This document shows positions 33,512-42,261 of a stretch of DNA of 58,539 nucleotides, one piece after another. The notes beneath the pieces are model-generated. The model saw only the letters and a program-made list of their open reading frames with translations, did not search any database and had not been told where the DNA came from. A program made the translations under genes and the position numbers. Position 1 is the stretch's first letter, and each line of letters opens with the position of its first letter. Source of the DNA: Bdellovibrionales bacterium (GTDB taxonomy: Bacteria > Bdellovibrionota > FAC87 > UBA2466); contig SXPJ01000011.1 in NCBI GenBank assembly GCA_005776395.1, positions 1 to 58,539 of the forward strand, written 5' to 3'.

Positions 33512-35587
33512 ATGAATAAGTTGCGTCAAGCTATGGGTATGCTCTTTTATCGCCCTAGCAAAGAGACATCTGAAACCTTAGTTCACGATAGAACCCTAAG
33601 AGAGATCAAAGGAAGTCTTTATACTCTCTTAGCTCTATTTCTTTTAATTGCTTTAACCTCCTATATTCCACTAGATACGTTTAATCTTCTCAATGGCCGC
33701 ATCGATCATATTAATAATATGGGGGGGCTGGTTGGAGCTATTTTAAGTGAAATCTTCTTAGGTAGTTTAGGCGTTATGGGCTACAGCAGTATAATCCTAG
33801 CGACTTGGATGTCCTTACTCTCTTTTCGAGGACAGTCCGTTAAATCCCATTGGCTTTCGATGCTAGGTTTCATTATTTCAAGTTTTTTAGGTGCTTTGGG
33901 ATGCCGACTTATCTGGGGAGATAAAGTTGCAGAAATTAGTCTTCTTCAAGGAGGATTAGCTGGCCGTTATATAGGCTCTATGCTTCAAGGGCTCTTTAAT
34001 ACGATGGGGGCCTTAATTCTGGTAGGGGGAGGATTTGTTATTACTCTAATTTTCACTGCCCATCTCTCAATGCTGGGATTCACTCGAAAAATTTTTGGCG
34101 ATAAAGATGAAGAAGAGGAAATCAAACCTGAGATCACCCCCCACCTCAAAACCCAAACTACAGTAGCTGTAATTGAAACACCGACTCACGCTCCAATGGT
34201 TGCATTAAAAAAACCGACCTCAAAACCTAAGAAAGGTCGCGCAAAAAAACAGGACGAGGAACAAAGCCCTATTGCCGAACTGGCCGCTGAAGAAAAATCC
34301 ATACCTACTGAAGGGCTTCTAACTACTGCAGAAACAAACGAGTCTATGGACTCTCAAAAGATTTTCACATTCAAAGAACTTATTCCTTTCAAAGAAACTT
34401 ACTCCCTACCCTCAACCCGTCTTCTAAAGTCTCCCTCAAACAATCCAAGAAAGATGAATAAAGGAGAACTTAAAGAAAACATTCAAAAACTTTGCGAACA
34501 TCTATTGTCCTTCCAGATCACAGGAGAGATTACTGCAGTTTCTCAAGGTCCAGTATTAACGACTTATGAGTACAAACCTAGTGCCGGAATTAAGCTGAGT
34601 AAAATTGCAGCCCTCCAGAAGGACTTAGGAGTCGTCTTAGGAACCCGAGAACTTAGAATCGTAGCCCCTATTCCAGGAAAAACTGTCGTAGGTATCGAAG
34701 TTCCCCGTTCCGAATCTGAAACCATTGCTCTAAAAGACTGTTTAAATGAAAAAGATTATTTAGATAAGAAGTTAAGAATTCCTGTGGCCCTTGGCCGAAC
34801 CACCGATGGAAATGCTGTCTTTGCGGACTTAGTATCAATGCCCCATCTTCTAGTTGCAGGTGCCACCGGCTCTGGAAAATCGGTATTTATTAATTCACTC
34901 ATTATGAGTTTTCTTTTTAGAATGTCACCTCAACAGTTACGAATGATCTTAGTGGATCCCAAAATGTTAGAACTTAATGTTTTTGATGGGCTTCCTCATT
35001 TGATTACCAATGTAATCACCGACAACAAAATCGCTTTCAATGCTCTTAGTTGGGCCGTTTGGGAAATGGACCGTCGATATGCATTAATGGCAAAAACAGC
35101 TTCCAAAAATATTGACTCCTATAATGAAAAACAAAAATCTTCTTCGGATAAATTGCCTTTTATCGTTGTGGTGGTCGATGAATTAGCAGATCTAATGATG
35201 TCAGGAGGGGAACAGGTAGAGATCGCCATTACCCGCCTCGCTCAAAAAGCCCGTGCTGCAGGAATTCACTTAGTCATTGCAACACAAAGACCCTCTACCG
35301 ATGTGATCACAGGTCTTATTAAGGCCAATATTCCATCACGATTATCTTTTAAGGTTCCTTCAGGCATTGACTCACGAACTATTCTCGATACCTCAGGTGC
35401 TGAAGGCTTAATCGGACGAGGAGATAGTTTGATGATTCAACCCTCAGTTCCTCTAAGACGACTCCATGGAACCTTCGTAACCGAAGAGGAACTTAAACGA
35501 ACAGTAAAATATTGCATAGATGGAAAAGATTACTCTGAAAACTACATCGATTTTTCCGGTGTAAATCCGGACTCAGAAGAAAAATAA
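33512..35587 (+). CDS. ftsK: FtsK/SpoIIIE DNA translocase lacking the gamma domain
   Basis: A 691-residue septal DNA pump. The N-terminal quarter has four membrane helices, then a charged lysine- and glutamate-rich linker, then the motor: ITAVSQGPVLTTYEYKP, Walker A GATGSGKSVFI, Walker B FIVVVVDELADLMM and ATQRPSTDVITG. After the motor the protein ends at residues YIDFSGVNPDSEEK, where SpoIIIE and FtsK normally continue for 70 or more residues with the winged-helix gamma domain that reads KOPS and activates XerD. ATG 33512 has GAGG upstream; an in-frame TTG lies at 33497. Confidence 0.93.
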   Translation: MNKLRQAMGMLFYRPSKETSETLVHDRTLREIKGSLYTLLALFLLIALTSYIPLDTFNLLNGRIDHINNMGGLVGAILSEIFLGSLGVMGYSSIILATWMSLLSFRGQSVKSHWLSMLGFIISSFLGALGCRLIWGDKVAEISLLQGGLAGRYIGSMLQGLFNTMGALILVGGGFVITLIFTAHLSMLGFTRKIFGDKDEEEEIKPEITPHLKTQTTVAVIETPTHAPMVALKKPTSKPKKGRAKKQDEEQSPIAELAAEEKSIPTEGLLTTAETNESMDSQKIFTFKELIPFKETYSLPSTRLLKSPSNNPRKMNKGELKENIQKLCEHLLSFQITGEITAVSQGPVLTTYEYKPSAGIKLSKIAALQKDLGVVLGTRELRIVAPIPGKTVVGIEVPRSESETIALKDCLNEKDYLDKKLRIPVALGRTTDGNAVFADLVSMPHLLVAGATGSGKSVFINSLIMSFLFRMSPQQLRMILVDPKMLELNVFDGLPHLITNVITDNKIAFNALSWAVWEMDRRYALMAKTASKNIDSYNEKQKSSSDKLPFIVVVVDELADLMMSGGEQVEIAITRLAQKARAAGIHLVIATQRPSTDVITGLIKANIPSRLSFKVPSGIDSRTILDTSGAEGLIGRGDSLMIQPSVPLRRLHGTFVTEEELKRTVKYCIDGKDYSENYIDFSGVNPDSEEK

Positions 35588-35591
35588 CAAT

Positions 35592-36356
35592 TCAATTCCA
35601 GTAAGGCCCTTTTTCTTCTTTCTGATTTTTCTCATTCACTATCAACGTAAACTGCCGTTTTAGTTTTTCTCTATCCTGATCTCTTTTTGACTGTCCTGAC
35701 TTAGGACCCCGGGGACGTAGATAGCGTATATAAATATAAATAGCGCCCACAAACATTCCACCAATATGAGCAAAGTGAGCCACGTTATCTGATGCACTAG
35801 ACTCAACTCCGGTAATTAGCTCTACCAGAGCCATGATCAATACGAAATATTTGGCCTTCATGGGAAAAACAAAAAACACAAGAAAGTATCTCTCTCCAAA
35901 GAAGATCCCGTAAGCCGCCAAGATTCCAAAGATAGCTCCACTAGCCCCAATAATAGGATGACTCAATCGAGTCACATCTGAGAAAATCATATTTACAGCG
36001 TAGTTAAAAACTCCCGCCCCAATTCCACATAAAAGAAAATAGAAAAGAAACTGTTTTCGCCCCAACTTCATCTCAATCTCGGAGCCGAAGTACCAAAGAA
36101 TCAGCATGTTAAGAAGCAAATGCAAGGGATGCCCATGCATAAAAATATAGGTAACAAACTGCCATACCCATCCTTTTTCTTTCACCAGGGCCGGAACCAA
36201 TCCTAAAATTTCTTTGAGATAGAAATCATAAAATTGAAATCCCAAATGGGTCAGTACGAAATCGATAAAATACATTACGATACAACCTATAATGATATTT
36301 TTCGTAACTGCAGTTAGGGGGGGAATCGGGCTTAGTTGATCATACCTTGTGTCCAT
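35592..36356 (-). CDS. Rhomboid intramembrane serine protease
   Basis: A 254-residue six-helix membrane protease. The catalytic Ser is in IIGASGAIFGILAAYG and the His in VAHFAHIGGMFVGA; the upstream MHGHPLHLLLNMLILWYFG segment is the typical HxxxN region. Rhomboids cut transmembrane helices of substrates. A charged cytosolic C-terminal tail of about 40 residues follows the last helix. The gene ends four bases from the convergent ftsK stop and has the methylmalonyl-CoA epimerase gene downstream. Confidence 0.93.
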   Translation of the reverse strand: MDTRYDQLSPIPPLTAVTKNIIIGCIVMYFIDFVLTHLGFQFYDFYLKEILGLVPALVKEKGWVWQFVTYIFMHGHPLHLLLNMLILWYFGSEIEMKLGRKQFLFYFLLCGIGAGVFNYAVNMIFSDVTRLSHPIIGASGAIFGILAAYGIFFGERYFLVFFVFPMKAKYFVLIMALVELITGVESSASDNVAHFAHIGGMFVGAIYIYIRYLRPRGPKSGQSKRDQDREKLKRQFTLIVNEKNQKEEKGPYWN

Positions 36357-36365
36357 AGGGCTTTC

Positions 36366-36776
36366 TTATGAATTAATCTCTTCTAATTCAACTAAAACTC
36401 CCCCCATACTTTTGGGGTGAATAAAAAGAGCATTGCCTCTAGCTGCTTTCCTAATGCCAGGAGGCAAAATTTCAAAACCACATTGAGTTAAAAGAGTTTG
36501 CCATTTTTCGATATGAGTAACTTCAAAACTCACATGGTGAATTCCCCCTTGAGGTCTCTTAGATAAGAACTTTGAAATGGGGGAATCAGTTTGTGTGGGC
36601 TCTAAAAGTTCCAAACGAAAATGTTCAGAAACTTCCACCGGTAACATCGCTGCTTTTACTTTCTCAGTTGGAACCTCATGCATCTCAGTAATACTTAGCG
36701 AAAGAATCTTCAACTTTTCTGCCACCTGAGCAATTTGGGGACAAGCGATGGCAATGTGAGACAACTGTAATTTCAT
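36366..36776 (-). CDS. mce: Methylmalonyl-CoA epimerase
   Basis: A 136-residue enzyme of the glyoxalase/VOC superfamily that interconverts R- and S-methylmalonyl-CoA. Family features are the first metal ligand in LSHIAIACP, AMLPVEVSEHFRLELLEPT, then GGIHHVSFEV with the next ligand and the final GGVLVELEEI with a Glu ligand. It feeds the B12-dependent methylmalonyl-CoA mutase, which is not in this window. It is a second hint, with kamDE, that this organism uses cobalamin enzymes. Confidence 0.88.
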   Translation of the reverse strand: MKLQLSHIAIACPQIAQVAEKLKILSLSITEMHEVPTEKVKAAMLPVEVSEHFRLELLEPTQTDSPISKFLSKRPQGGIHHVSFEVTHIEKWQTLLTQCGFEILPPGIRKAARGNALFIHPKSMGGVLVELEEINS

Positions 36777-36798
36777 GTAAAAACTCTCTTTAGACTAC

Positions 36799-36828
36799 TA
36801 ATCAGTTCATAAATAATTGAACTGATTA
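36799..36828. repeat. Perfect 11-bp inverted repeat
   Basis: TAATCAGTTCA (36799-36809) and TGAACTGATTA (36818-36828) match perfectly around an 8-base loop. It sits between the stop of the G-tract secreted gene and the start of mce. No T run follows, so it may be an operator or an RNA processing signal rather than a terminator. Confidence 0.6.
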
Positions 36829-36859
36829 ATAAGTGAAATGTTTATTTAAATTTTTTACT

Positions 36860-37324
36860 CTAGTCTTCTTCGTTAAACCCGCTTGGATTTCTCTTCTGTT
36901 CTTCTATTAAGGAATTTGGAGTATTACTCAAAGGAATACTTTGTCGTTTCTCGACCTCATCATAACTTTCCTGAATCCCCTTTTTTACATTAACCATATC
37001 TTTTTGATAGCACTCTTGATACTTAGCAAAATCTCTATTTTTCAGAGATTCACACTTATCCAACGCCCTTTGTCTCGTTTCGGTATTGTAATCGGGTTCA
37101 TCTGCATAACTCCGTCCCTTAGGAGTCGTATTATTCACCGGAACTACGATCTTATCCTTAAAAAAATCATTATCAAACACTTGAATGGAATTCGAATTTA
37201 ACCGGTTAGCCCCATTCACCGGATATCCCCCCCCCCCCGCGGCAGGATTCGCCACAATAGGCGGCGTATTCTCAGCTAAAATGTATTTACCCAGAATAAA
37301 TAAAACTAAAATGGAATAGCGCAT
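36860..37324 (-). CDS. Secreted protein with a poly-G tract, function unknown
   Basis: A 154-residue secreted protein with a signal peptide (MRYSILVLFILGKYILA) and a mature region rich in Asn, Lys and Glu. Residues 30-33 are four glycines encoded by an uninterrupted run of twelve G bases (37238-37227 on the minus strand). The C-terminal half holds LDKCESLKNRDFAKYQECYQ with two Cys spaced like a helical hairpin. I recognise no family. A change in length of the G run would put the rest of the gene out of frame, so expression may be phase variable. Confidence 0.65.
   Translation of the reverse strand: MRYSILVLFILGKYILAENTPPIVANPAAGGGGYPVNGANRLNSNSIQVFDNDFFKDKIVVPVNNTTPKGRSYADEPDYNTETRQRALDKCESLKNRDFAKYQECYQKDMVNVKKGIQESYDEVEKRQSIPLSNTPNSLIEEQKRNPSGFNEED
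37227..37238 (-). repeat. G12 homopolymer inside a signal-peptide gene
   Basis: Twelve C on the plus strand, twelve G in the coding sense, encode Gly30-Gly33 just after the signal peptide of a secreted protein. Tracts of this length are prone to slipped-strand changes. The present length keeps the frame open. Confidence 0.85.
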
Positions 37325-37473
37325 AAAACCCTATCCTTCCGGCTACAGCCAACCCATTAGGGTGTGGGTTTATTTTATCTGATTGAGACCAGCGCATCAA
37401 TATACTGCTATTGCCAGATAGCTTCCAGGCTCGTACCCTAGTGTCAAACTTTTAGACGCAAGGAGACCTCTAC

Positions 37474-38004
37474 ATGGCAAAAATTAAAGCAGTAAAAGAA
37501 ACTTCAAAGAAACCTAAGGAAGCGGTAAAAACAGCTAAAGAAACAACAGCTCCAGAAAAATCGGCTGTACAAGCCTCTAAAAAATCTTCAAATGATATCA
37601 TTGAAGCTCTTGATCGAATTTTAGAGGCGGAGCTTTCCGGAGTTGTAAGATATCTCCACTACAGTTTCATGATCTTTGGACCCAATCGAATTCCTATTAC
37701 AAAGTGGTTTAGAGATCATGCCATGGAAGGCATTCAACATGCTGTAACTATTGGAGAGAAAATTACGGCTCTTGGCGGACACCCTTCAGTCACTGTAAAG
37801 CCAGTTCCCGAAACCAATAAACACAATGTTATGGAAATTTTAAAAGAGAGCTTAGAGTTCGAACACGAAGGCTTAAGACTTTACCACGAGCTCTTAGAAA
37901 AAATTGAGAGTGACGTCGCTCTTGAAGAGATGGTGAGAGGACTTATTCTCGAGGAAACAACCCATATTGAAGAGGTTGAAAAGATGACTCGATCTCTCAA
38001 ATAA
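37474..38004 (+). CDS. Bacterioferritin-like protein with a basic Lys/Ala-rich tail
   Basis: A 176-residue protein. Residues 1-40 are rich in Lys, Ala and Thr (AKIKAVKETSKKPKEAVK and following), like histone H1 tails. Residues 41-176 are a four-helix ferritin-like domain with candidate ferroxidase residues in ILEAELSGVVRYLHY, HAMEGIQHAV, LEFEHEGLRLYHEL and ILEETTHIEEVEKM. It could store iron or protect DNA, with the tail binding nucleic acid in the manner of some Dps proteins; that is inference. AAGGAG precedes the start, and a hairpin follows the stop. Confidence 0.75.
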   Translation: MAKIKAVKETSKKPKEAVKTAKETTAPEKSAVQASKKSSNDIIEALDRILEAELSGVVRYLHYSFMIFGPNRIPITKWFRDHAMEGIQHAVTIGEKITALGGHPSVTVKPVPETNKHNVMEILKESLEFEHEGLRLYHELLEKIESDVALEEMVRGLILEETTHIEEVEKMTRSLK

Positions 38005-38035
38005 AACCGTCAAATTTTTAGACACTTTATCAGGC

Positions 38036-38067
38036 TCCGGGAGTGCCTTATTAAGGGCATTCTCGGA
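38036..38067 (+). terminator. Likely terminator after the ferritin-like gene
   Basis: TCCGGGAGTGCC and GGCATTCTCGGA form a 12-bp stem with two G-T pairs around an 8-base loop, and it is followed by TTTTAAAG. It lies about 30 bases after the stop of the ferritin-like gene. Confidence 0.6.
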
Positions 38068-38213
38068 TTTTAAAGCGCTCAAGAGTGTCACTTTAAATCC
38101 CTCTCTTAAGCGTAGTTAGCCTTCTCCTAGCTTGGCTTTAAACTTGCTCAAGTTCCTCTCATGGCAATAAACCCTAGGGGTTTGTCTTGCCTTAATTTAG
38201 GGGGATCTTTGGG

Positions 38214-38960
38214 ATGGCTAAAAAAAGAAATAATGAATCCACCTCAACATTAACTCTAGGCACGACTGAAGACACTCAAATTATAAATTCAGCCGATTTA
38301 GAAGCTCAAGAGGCTGAACTACTTAACGACATAGAAAAGGGCTCTGAAGAAAAAAAAGCAGAAGAAAAAGAAGAGGCCCCTATCTCTGAAGTCTCAGACC
38401 TTAAAGAAACTGCAATTCAACCCAAAAAACCGAGAAAACAAAGACACTCTAGGAAAGCTACTCCTGTTGAAATAACTACGAGTGAAGCAATAGCTCCAAC
38501 TCTTGATCTCTCTAAAGAGGTCACAATGGTTAAAGAAACCGTAGAGATGACCATGAATACGATGGTTGCACAGTTCACTGCCATTAAAGAACTCACCACC
38601 GGAATGAACGCTCAACTAGAGAAAATGAATACTTTAATTCAAGAGATGTCCCCAACCCAAAGCTCAAATTTAGAAGAATGGGTCAAACCTCAGGTTCAAA
38701 GTCAATTCATCACAAAATTTGCAACTGCAGCAAGCCTTGCCGCTATGTTACTTTCTATTTTAAGTATGTCGATGGCTCAATCGGCTCGCCAAACTATTCT
38801 CTCAGCTAGTTTTAAAAACAATGAAAGCTTATCAATTCAAGCCAATGATTCAAAGGAAACCTCTAATGAACTAGCTCTCGCCAATAAAGACACTTCAAAC
38901 AAAAAAAACAGTTTCACTAGTAATTCAAAATCTCTAATCCCGTTCAAATCAAAAAAGTAA
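38214..38960 (+). CDS. Single-span membrane protein with a charged N-domain, unknown
   Basis: A 248-residue protein I do not recognise. Residues 1-85 are highly charged (Glu/Lys-rich, then a basic patch KKPRKQRHSRK). Residues 100-147 look like a coiled coil (VKETVEMTMNTMVAQFTAIK). Residues 168-190 are one hydrophobic segment, and the last 45 residues are Ser/Asn/Lys-rich. The basic patch before the helical part may bind nucleic acid. It is monocistronic, after a 200-base gap. Confidence 0.6.
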   Translation: MAKKRNNESTSTLTLGTTEDTQIINSADLEAQEAELLNDIEKGSEEKKAEEKEEAPISEVSDLKETAIQPKKPRKQRHSRKATPVEITTSEAIAPTLDLSKEVTMVKETVEMTMNTMVAQFTAIKELTTGMNAQLEKMNTLIQEMSPTQSSNLEEWVKPQVQSQFITKFATAASLAAMLLSILSMSMAQSARQTILSASFKNNESLSIQANDSKETSNELALANKDTSNKKNSFTSNSKSLIPFKSKK

Positions 38961-39004
38961 TTAGAAATTGAGTTTGAGCAAGGGGTAGTTCATGATGATT
39001 TATT

Positions 39005-39661
39005 ATGAGCTCCGCCCATTTTTCTTCGAATATTATTGAGACTGAACTCAAATATGCGCTAACCAAAACTGAATATAATATTCTCAAAAAACAGCTAGAC
39101 TCTTTTCCTCACAAGACGCAACTACAAACAAATTACTATTTTGACTCTTTATCCTTAAGATTACAGACAAAGAAAATTGGCCTTAGAATCAGAACTTCGG
39201 GTTCCAATCCTCCAGTACTCACACTCAAATTTCCGAAACCCTCTAAAAAAAGCTTAATTACCTCTCTTAAAATACGATACGAGTACGAGGCCAATCTTTC
39301 CATTCGGGAGACAAAAGATATCCTTGCCGGGAAAAAAAGGATCTCTACTTTAAGCTCATTACCTCTTGAAATTTTAAAAACCAAAATTCAGCCTGCTCTA
39401 ATGAACAGACTTATAAACCTGGGTTCTCTTCAGACCCAAAGGACCCTCTATCGCTACTCTCATGGACAGGCTTTAGAACTTGATCAATCGAAGTTTTTTA
39501 ACCAGAAGTTCTATGAACTTGAAGTTGAAACCACTACCCCTAGAAAAACTGATCGACTCATAAAAAAAATATTCACAGAAAATGGAATCAAGTACCGCGC
39601 TGAGAAAATTTCCAAGCTAGAACGCTTTTTAAAAGAATGGAAAAAGCAAAAAAAAACCTGA
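39005..39661 (+). CDS. CYTH-domain triphosphatase-like protein
   Basis: A 218-residue CYTH/triphosphate tunnel enzyme. The ExExK signature is IETELKYAL at the N-terminus. Other tunnel residues are in NYYFDSLSLRL, IGLRIRTS, VLTLKFPK, YELEVETTT and the final KISKLERFL. Such enzymes hydrolyse inorganic triphosphate or thiamine triphosphate, or bind polyphosphate. The stop codon lies within a hairpin that ends transcription from the opposite strand. Confidence 0.85.
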   Translation: MSSAHFSSNIIETELKYALTKTEYNILKKQLDSFPHKTQLQTNYYFDSLSLRLQTKKIGLRIRTSGSNPPVLTLKFPKPSKKSLITSLKIRYEYEANLSIRETKDILAGKKRISTLSSLPLEILKTKIQPALMNRLINLGSLQTQRTLYRYSHGQALELDQSKFFNQKFYELEVETTTPRKTDRLIKKIFTENGIKYRAEKISKLERFLKEWKKQKKT

Positions 39662-39676
39662 GATAATAATCTCAGG
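39651..39676 (-). terminator. Intrinsic terminator for the TIGR02147 gene
   Basis: On the minus strand CCTGAGAT-TATT-ATCTCAGG (8-bp perfect stem, 4-base loop) is followed by a run of at least nine T, a textbook terminator for the minus-strand gene. The stem overlaps the stop codon of the convergent CYTH gene. Confidence 0.88.
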
Positions 39677-39703
39677 CCCTTCTCTAAGGTTAATTTCTCT
39701 TAA

Positions 39704-40567
39704 TTAAGCTGCCTTCTCGGCCCCTTTTTTAGCCTCTCCGATTCCAGGCTGGGTAATTGCGAAAAGCTGTACGTTAAGCTGGAACACAGCATGTTCAGGA
39801 TTATTACTGTGCTCTTGGGCTACAGATTGAATCAATTGAGCAATCTTACCTTTAAGCTCTGCAATTTTTTCTAAAGGCAAACTAAGAGTAACACTCTCAA
39901 AGTCCTGTGTCTCTGGTCCTTGAGTATAGAGTGACTGAGCTGCCAATTCAGCCATTTGTTCATAGTGGATTTTTTGAGATAAGGCTGCTGTTTCAGCATC
40001 TATGGTTCCACCGGTTTCTTTGGCCTCTAAGTATCCTTCAGTGTTTATTTCTACAAATTTGAGAGCTATTAAGAGCTCAATCGATTTCTTAGCCTCTTCT
40101 TCGCTAATATTAGGGACTAAGCTATTTGCGATAGCCGCAGGGTCATTTTTAACTTTACCCTTTTTTATAGTTTCTCGAATCGCTGAGTGATACCACTCAT
40201 GGTAATAGTCATAAAGCTCGGGAATTAATGTCTTAACTTTGAAGAGTTCTCTTAAGTACATTAATTTAGCTTCATAAACCTTTTGTTTGGTTAGGCTGTC
40301 ACATTGATTGCACTCAACCATATATCTAAAAAATTCAGTTTCATGACTATCTAAACGTAAGCCCTTAGCGAACTTTCCGATAGCTTCAGCACTTAAATTT
40401 CGTTTTCCATCCATCACAAGCTTTAAATAGTTAGGCGAACCAAAACCGGCCTGTTTAGAAAAGTTTCGAAAGCTAAATAAAGGATCGGTATCTTTTAATT
40501 GCTTATACCGATCTTTTAAAAACTCACGATAATCACCAAAGTTATAAATATTTGATGGTGTGTTCAC
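39704..40567 (-). CDS. TIGR02147-family protein
   Basis: A 287-residue protein of the TIGR02147 family, a paralogous group known from Fibrobacter and Bdellovibrio. The signature start is IYNFGDYREFLKDRYKQLK, followed by FRNFSKQAGFGSPNYLKLVMDGKRNLS, a helix-turn-helix-like block, then YYHEWYHSAIRE in the middle. The likely role is transcriptional regulation, with an N-terminal DNA-binding part and a larger C-terminal sensor, but that is not established. It is monocistronic with a strong terminator. Confidence 0.88.
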   Translation of the reverse strand: MNTPSNIYNFGDYREFLKDRYKQLKDTDPLFSFRNFSKQAGFGSPNYLKLVMDGKRNLSAEAIGKFAKGLRLDSHETEFFRYMVECNQCDSLTKQKVYEAKLMYLRELFKVKTLIPELYDYYHEWYHSAIRETIKKGKVKNDPAAIANSLVPNISEEEAKKSIELLIALKFVEINTEGYLEAKETGGTIDAETAALSQKIHYEQMAELAAQSLYTQGPETQDFESVTLSLPLEKIAELKGKIAQLIQSVAQEHSNNPEHAVFQLNVQLFAITQPGIGEAKKGAEKAA

Positions 40568-40817
40568 AGTCTCCCCCTTAAAAAAATCATAAGAACTTTT
40601 TATTCGTTTTGATTTTTAAGTTGCAACAGAAAGGCCAGAGTCCTCTGTGAGTTCACAGGCCATTTTTCTTTGTATTCTTTGGAACTTAAGAGGTTTTCAT
40701 TTTGTGTTTTAACTTTAATCACACGTCGAATTCGATGGTAAGTGCTATACACTATTCTTCTAAAGCCTTGAAATAACGTAGTTTCCTCTGTATGGACTTT
40801 AAACAGGCGGATACTGC

Positions 40818-42056
40818 ATGACCGACTTAGAAAAATTGGAAGCCCTTTTAGAGTCTCTGGGTGGGGAAAAACGAATTCGGTACGCACTCGACCACTTCCA
40901 AACAGCCCTAAAATCGGTAGGAAACCCTGAACAAACTGTCAAAAGTATTCTCATTGGTGGCACCAATGGCAAAGGAACAACGACCCTTTTAATTTCGCAG
41001 ACTCTTAAGGCTCAGGGTTTTAAAGTTTCCACCTATCTCTCCCCTCATCTTCAGAGCCCAACCGAAAGGATTCTAAACAACTTAAATCCAATCGAAGAAA
41101 AAGAGCTATTAGCCTTAGCGGAGGAGTTTAAATCCACTGCCGATAAGTTTGAACTTACCTATTTTGAATACTTAACCCTGCTCTTTTTCGTACAGGCACA
41201 GAGAAACCAAAGCGATTTTTCAATTATAGAGGTGGGCCTTGGGGGCCGTCTCGATTCAACTAATGTCACAGATCCCATTGCAACGGTTCTAACTAATGTC
41301 TCTTTTGATCATCAATCTCTTTTAGGAAATACTTTAGAAACTATTCTAAAAGAAAAGCTAGGAATTCTTCGAAATGAAAGCCTATTATTCACAGGGATCA
41401 GAGAACCCCAACTTAAAGAGATTATTGAGACCCAATGCCAGGAACTTGATGCCATCTTTTACTATTCTCAAGAGCTCACCACTGAAATTCACAAGATCAC
41501 CTGGGAAGGGCAGGAGATATCGATCAATGGATACCCTTTTTTCCTAAGAAATCCTTCTCCTGGGACTTTAGCCAATGCCGCTCTAGCCTTTTTAACTTTG
41601 AGAATCATATTTCCAGCAATTCCTATTTCAACTCTCCAAACAGCTTTTAGAAAAACGAAAACTCCGGGCCGATTTGAAACTCTAAGCCTTAATCCCCGAG
41701 TTGTTTTATCGGGCGATCACAATCCAGCGGGTATCACCTGTTTGAAATCAACTCTAAATAAAGTTAGTTCCGGCAAGCTTCTAATCCTTTGTGGGTTTTC
41801 TCCCGATAAACCCTATCAAGAAATGTACCTAGAATTAAAAGAAATATCCGATGATATTCTTTTGACTCAGATCCCTAGACTTAGCGACAAAACAACTGAG
41901 CAATATCGAGCCATGGGCAATTTCGAAGAGAATGCAGAGATCGCAGTACAAAAAATGCTAGCTAAAACTGGCCCCGAAGACACCCTACTTATCACTGGCT
42001 CTCTCTACTTAGTAGGGGAGCTCAGAAGGCTATGGAAAAACAAAGTGAGTTTTTAA
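40818..42056 (+). CDS. folC: Dihydrofolate/folylpolyglutamate synthase
   Basis: A 412-residue bifunctional FolC. The ATP loop is ILIGGTNGKGTTT, followed by TYLSPHLQSPTERI and VGLGGRLDSTNV, all family-typical, then DHQSLLGNTLE and LSGDHNPAGI. It adds glutamate to dihydropteroate and to reduced folates in the cytosol. The gene stands alone after a 250-base gap and faces a degraded transposase gene. Confidence 0.93.
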   Translation: MTDLEKLEALLESLGGEKRIRYALDHFQTALKSVGNPEQTVKSILIGGTNGKGTTTLLISQTLKAQGFKVSTYLSPHLQSPTERILNNLNPIEEKELLALAEEFKSTADKFELTYFEYLTLLFFVQAQRNQSDFSIIEVGLGGRLDSTNVTDPIATVLTNVSFDHQSLLGNTLETILKEKLGILRNESLLFTGIREPQLKEIIETQCQELDAIFYYSQELTTEIHKITWEGQEISINGYPFFLRNPSPGTLANAALAFLTLRIIFPAIPISTLQTAFRKTKTPGRFETLSLNPRVVLSGDHNPAGITCLKSTLNKVSSGKLLILCGFSPDKPYQEMYLELKEISDDILLTQIPRLSDKTTEQYRAMGNFEENAEIAVQKMLAKTGPEDTLLITGSLYLVGELRRLWKNKVSF

Positions 42057-42261
42057 GAACTGGTTTATCTCGATTTGCTATGTTCTTTCGATAAACCTGC
42101 GCGAGACCCAATTGCTAATTTGATGAAATAAAGTGCTGCAAAGGGAGATTGCATAAAAGTAATTGGATTTCGACGCCCTTATTTGTTTCTCTTTAACATT
42201 AAAAAACTGTCTTTTTTTTTCGAGGTTTATATTTTACAAATCCTAAACTTTCTAACTGATT

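Noticed and set aside
42205-42220. T9 run downstream of folC as a terminator
   Set aside because: No stable stem stands directly before the T run; the inverted repeat GGTTTATC/GATAAACC (42062-42097) is over 100 bases away.
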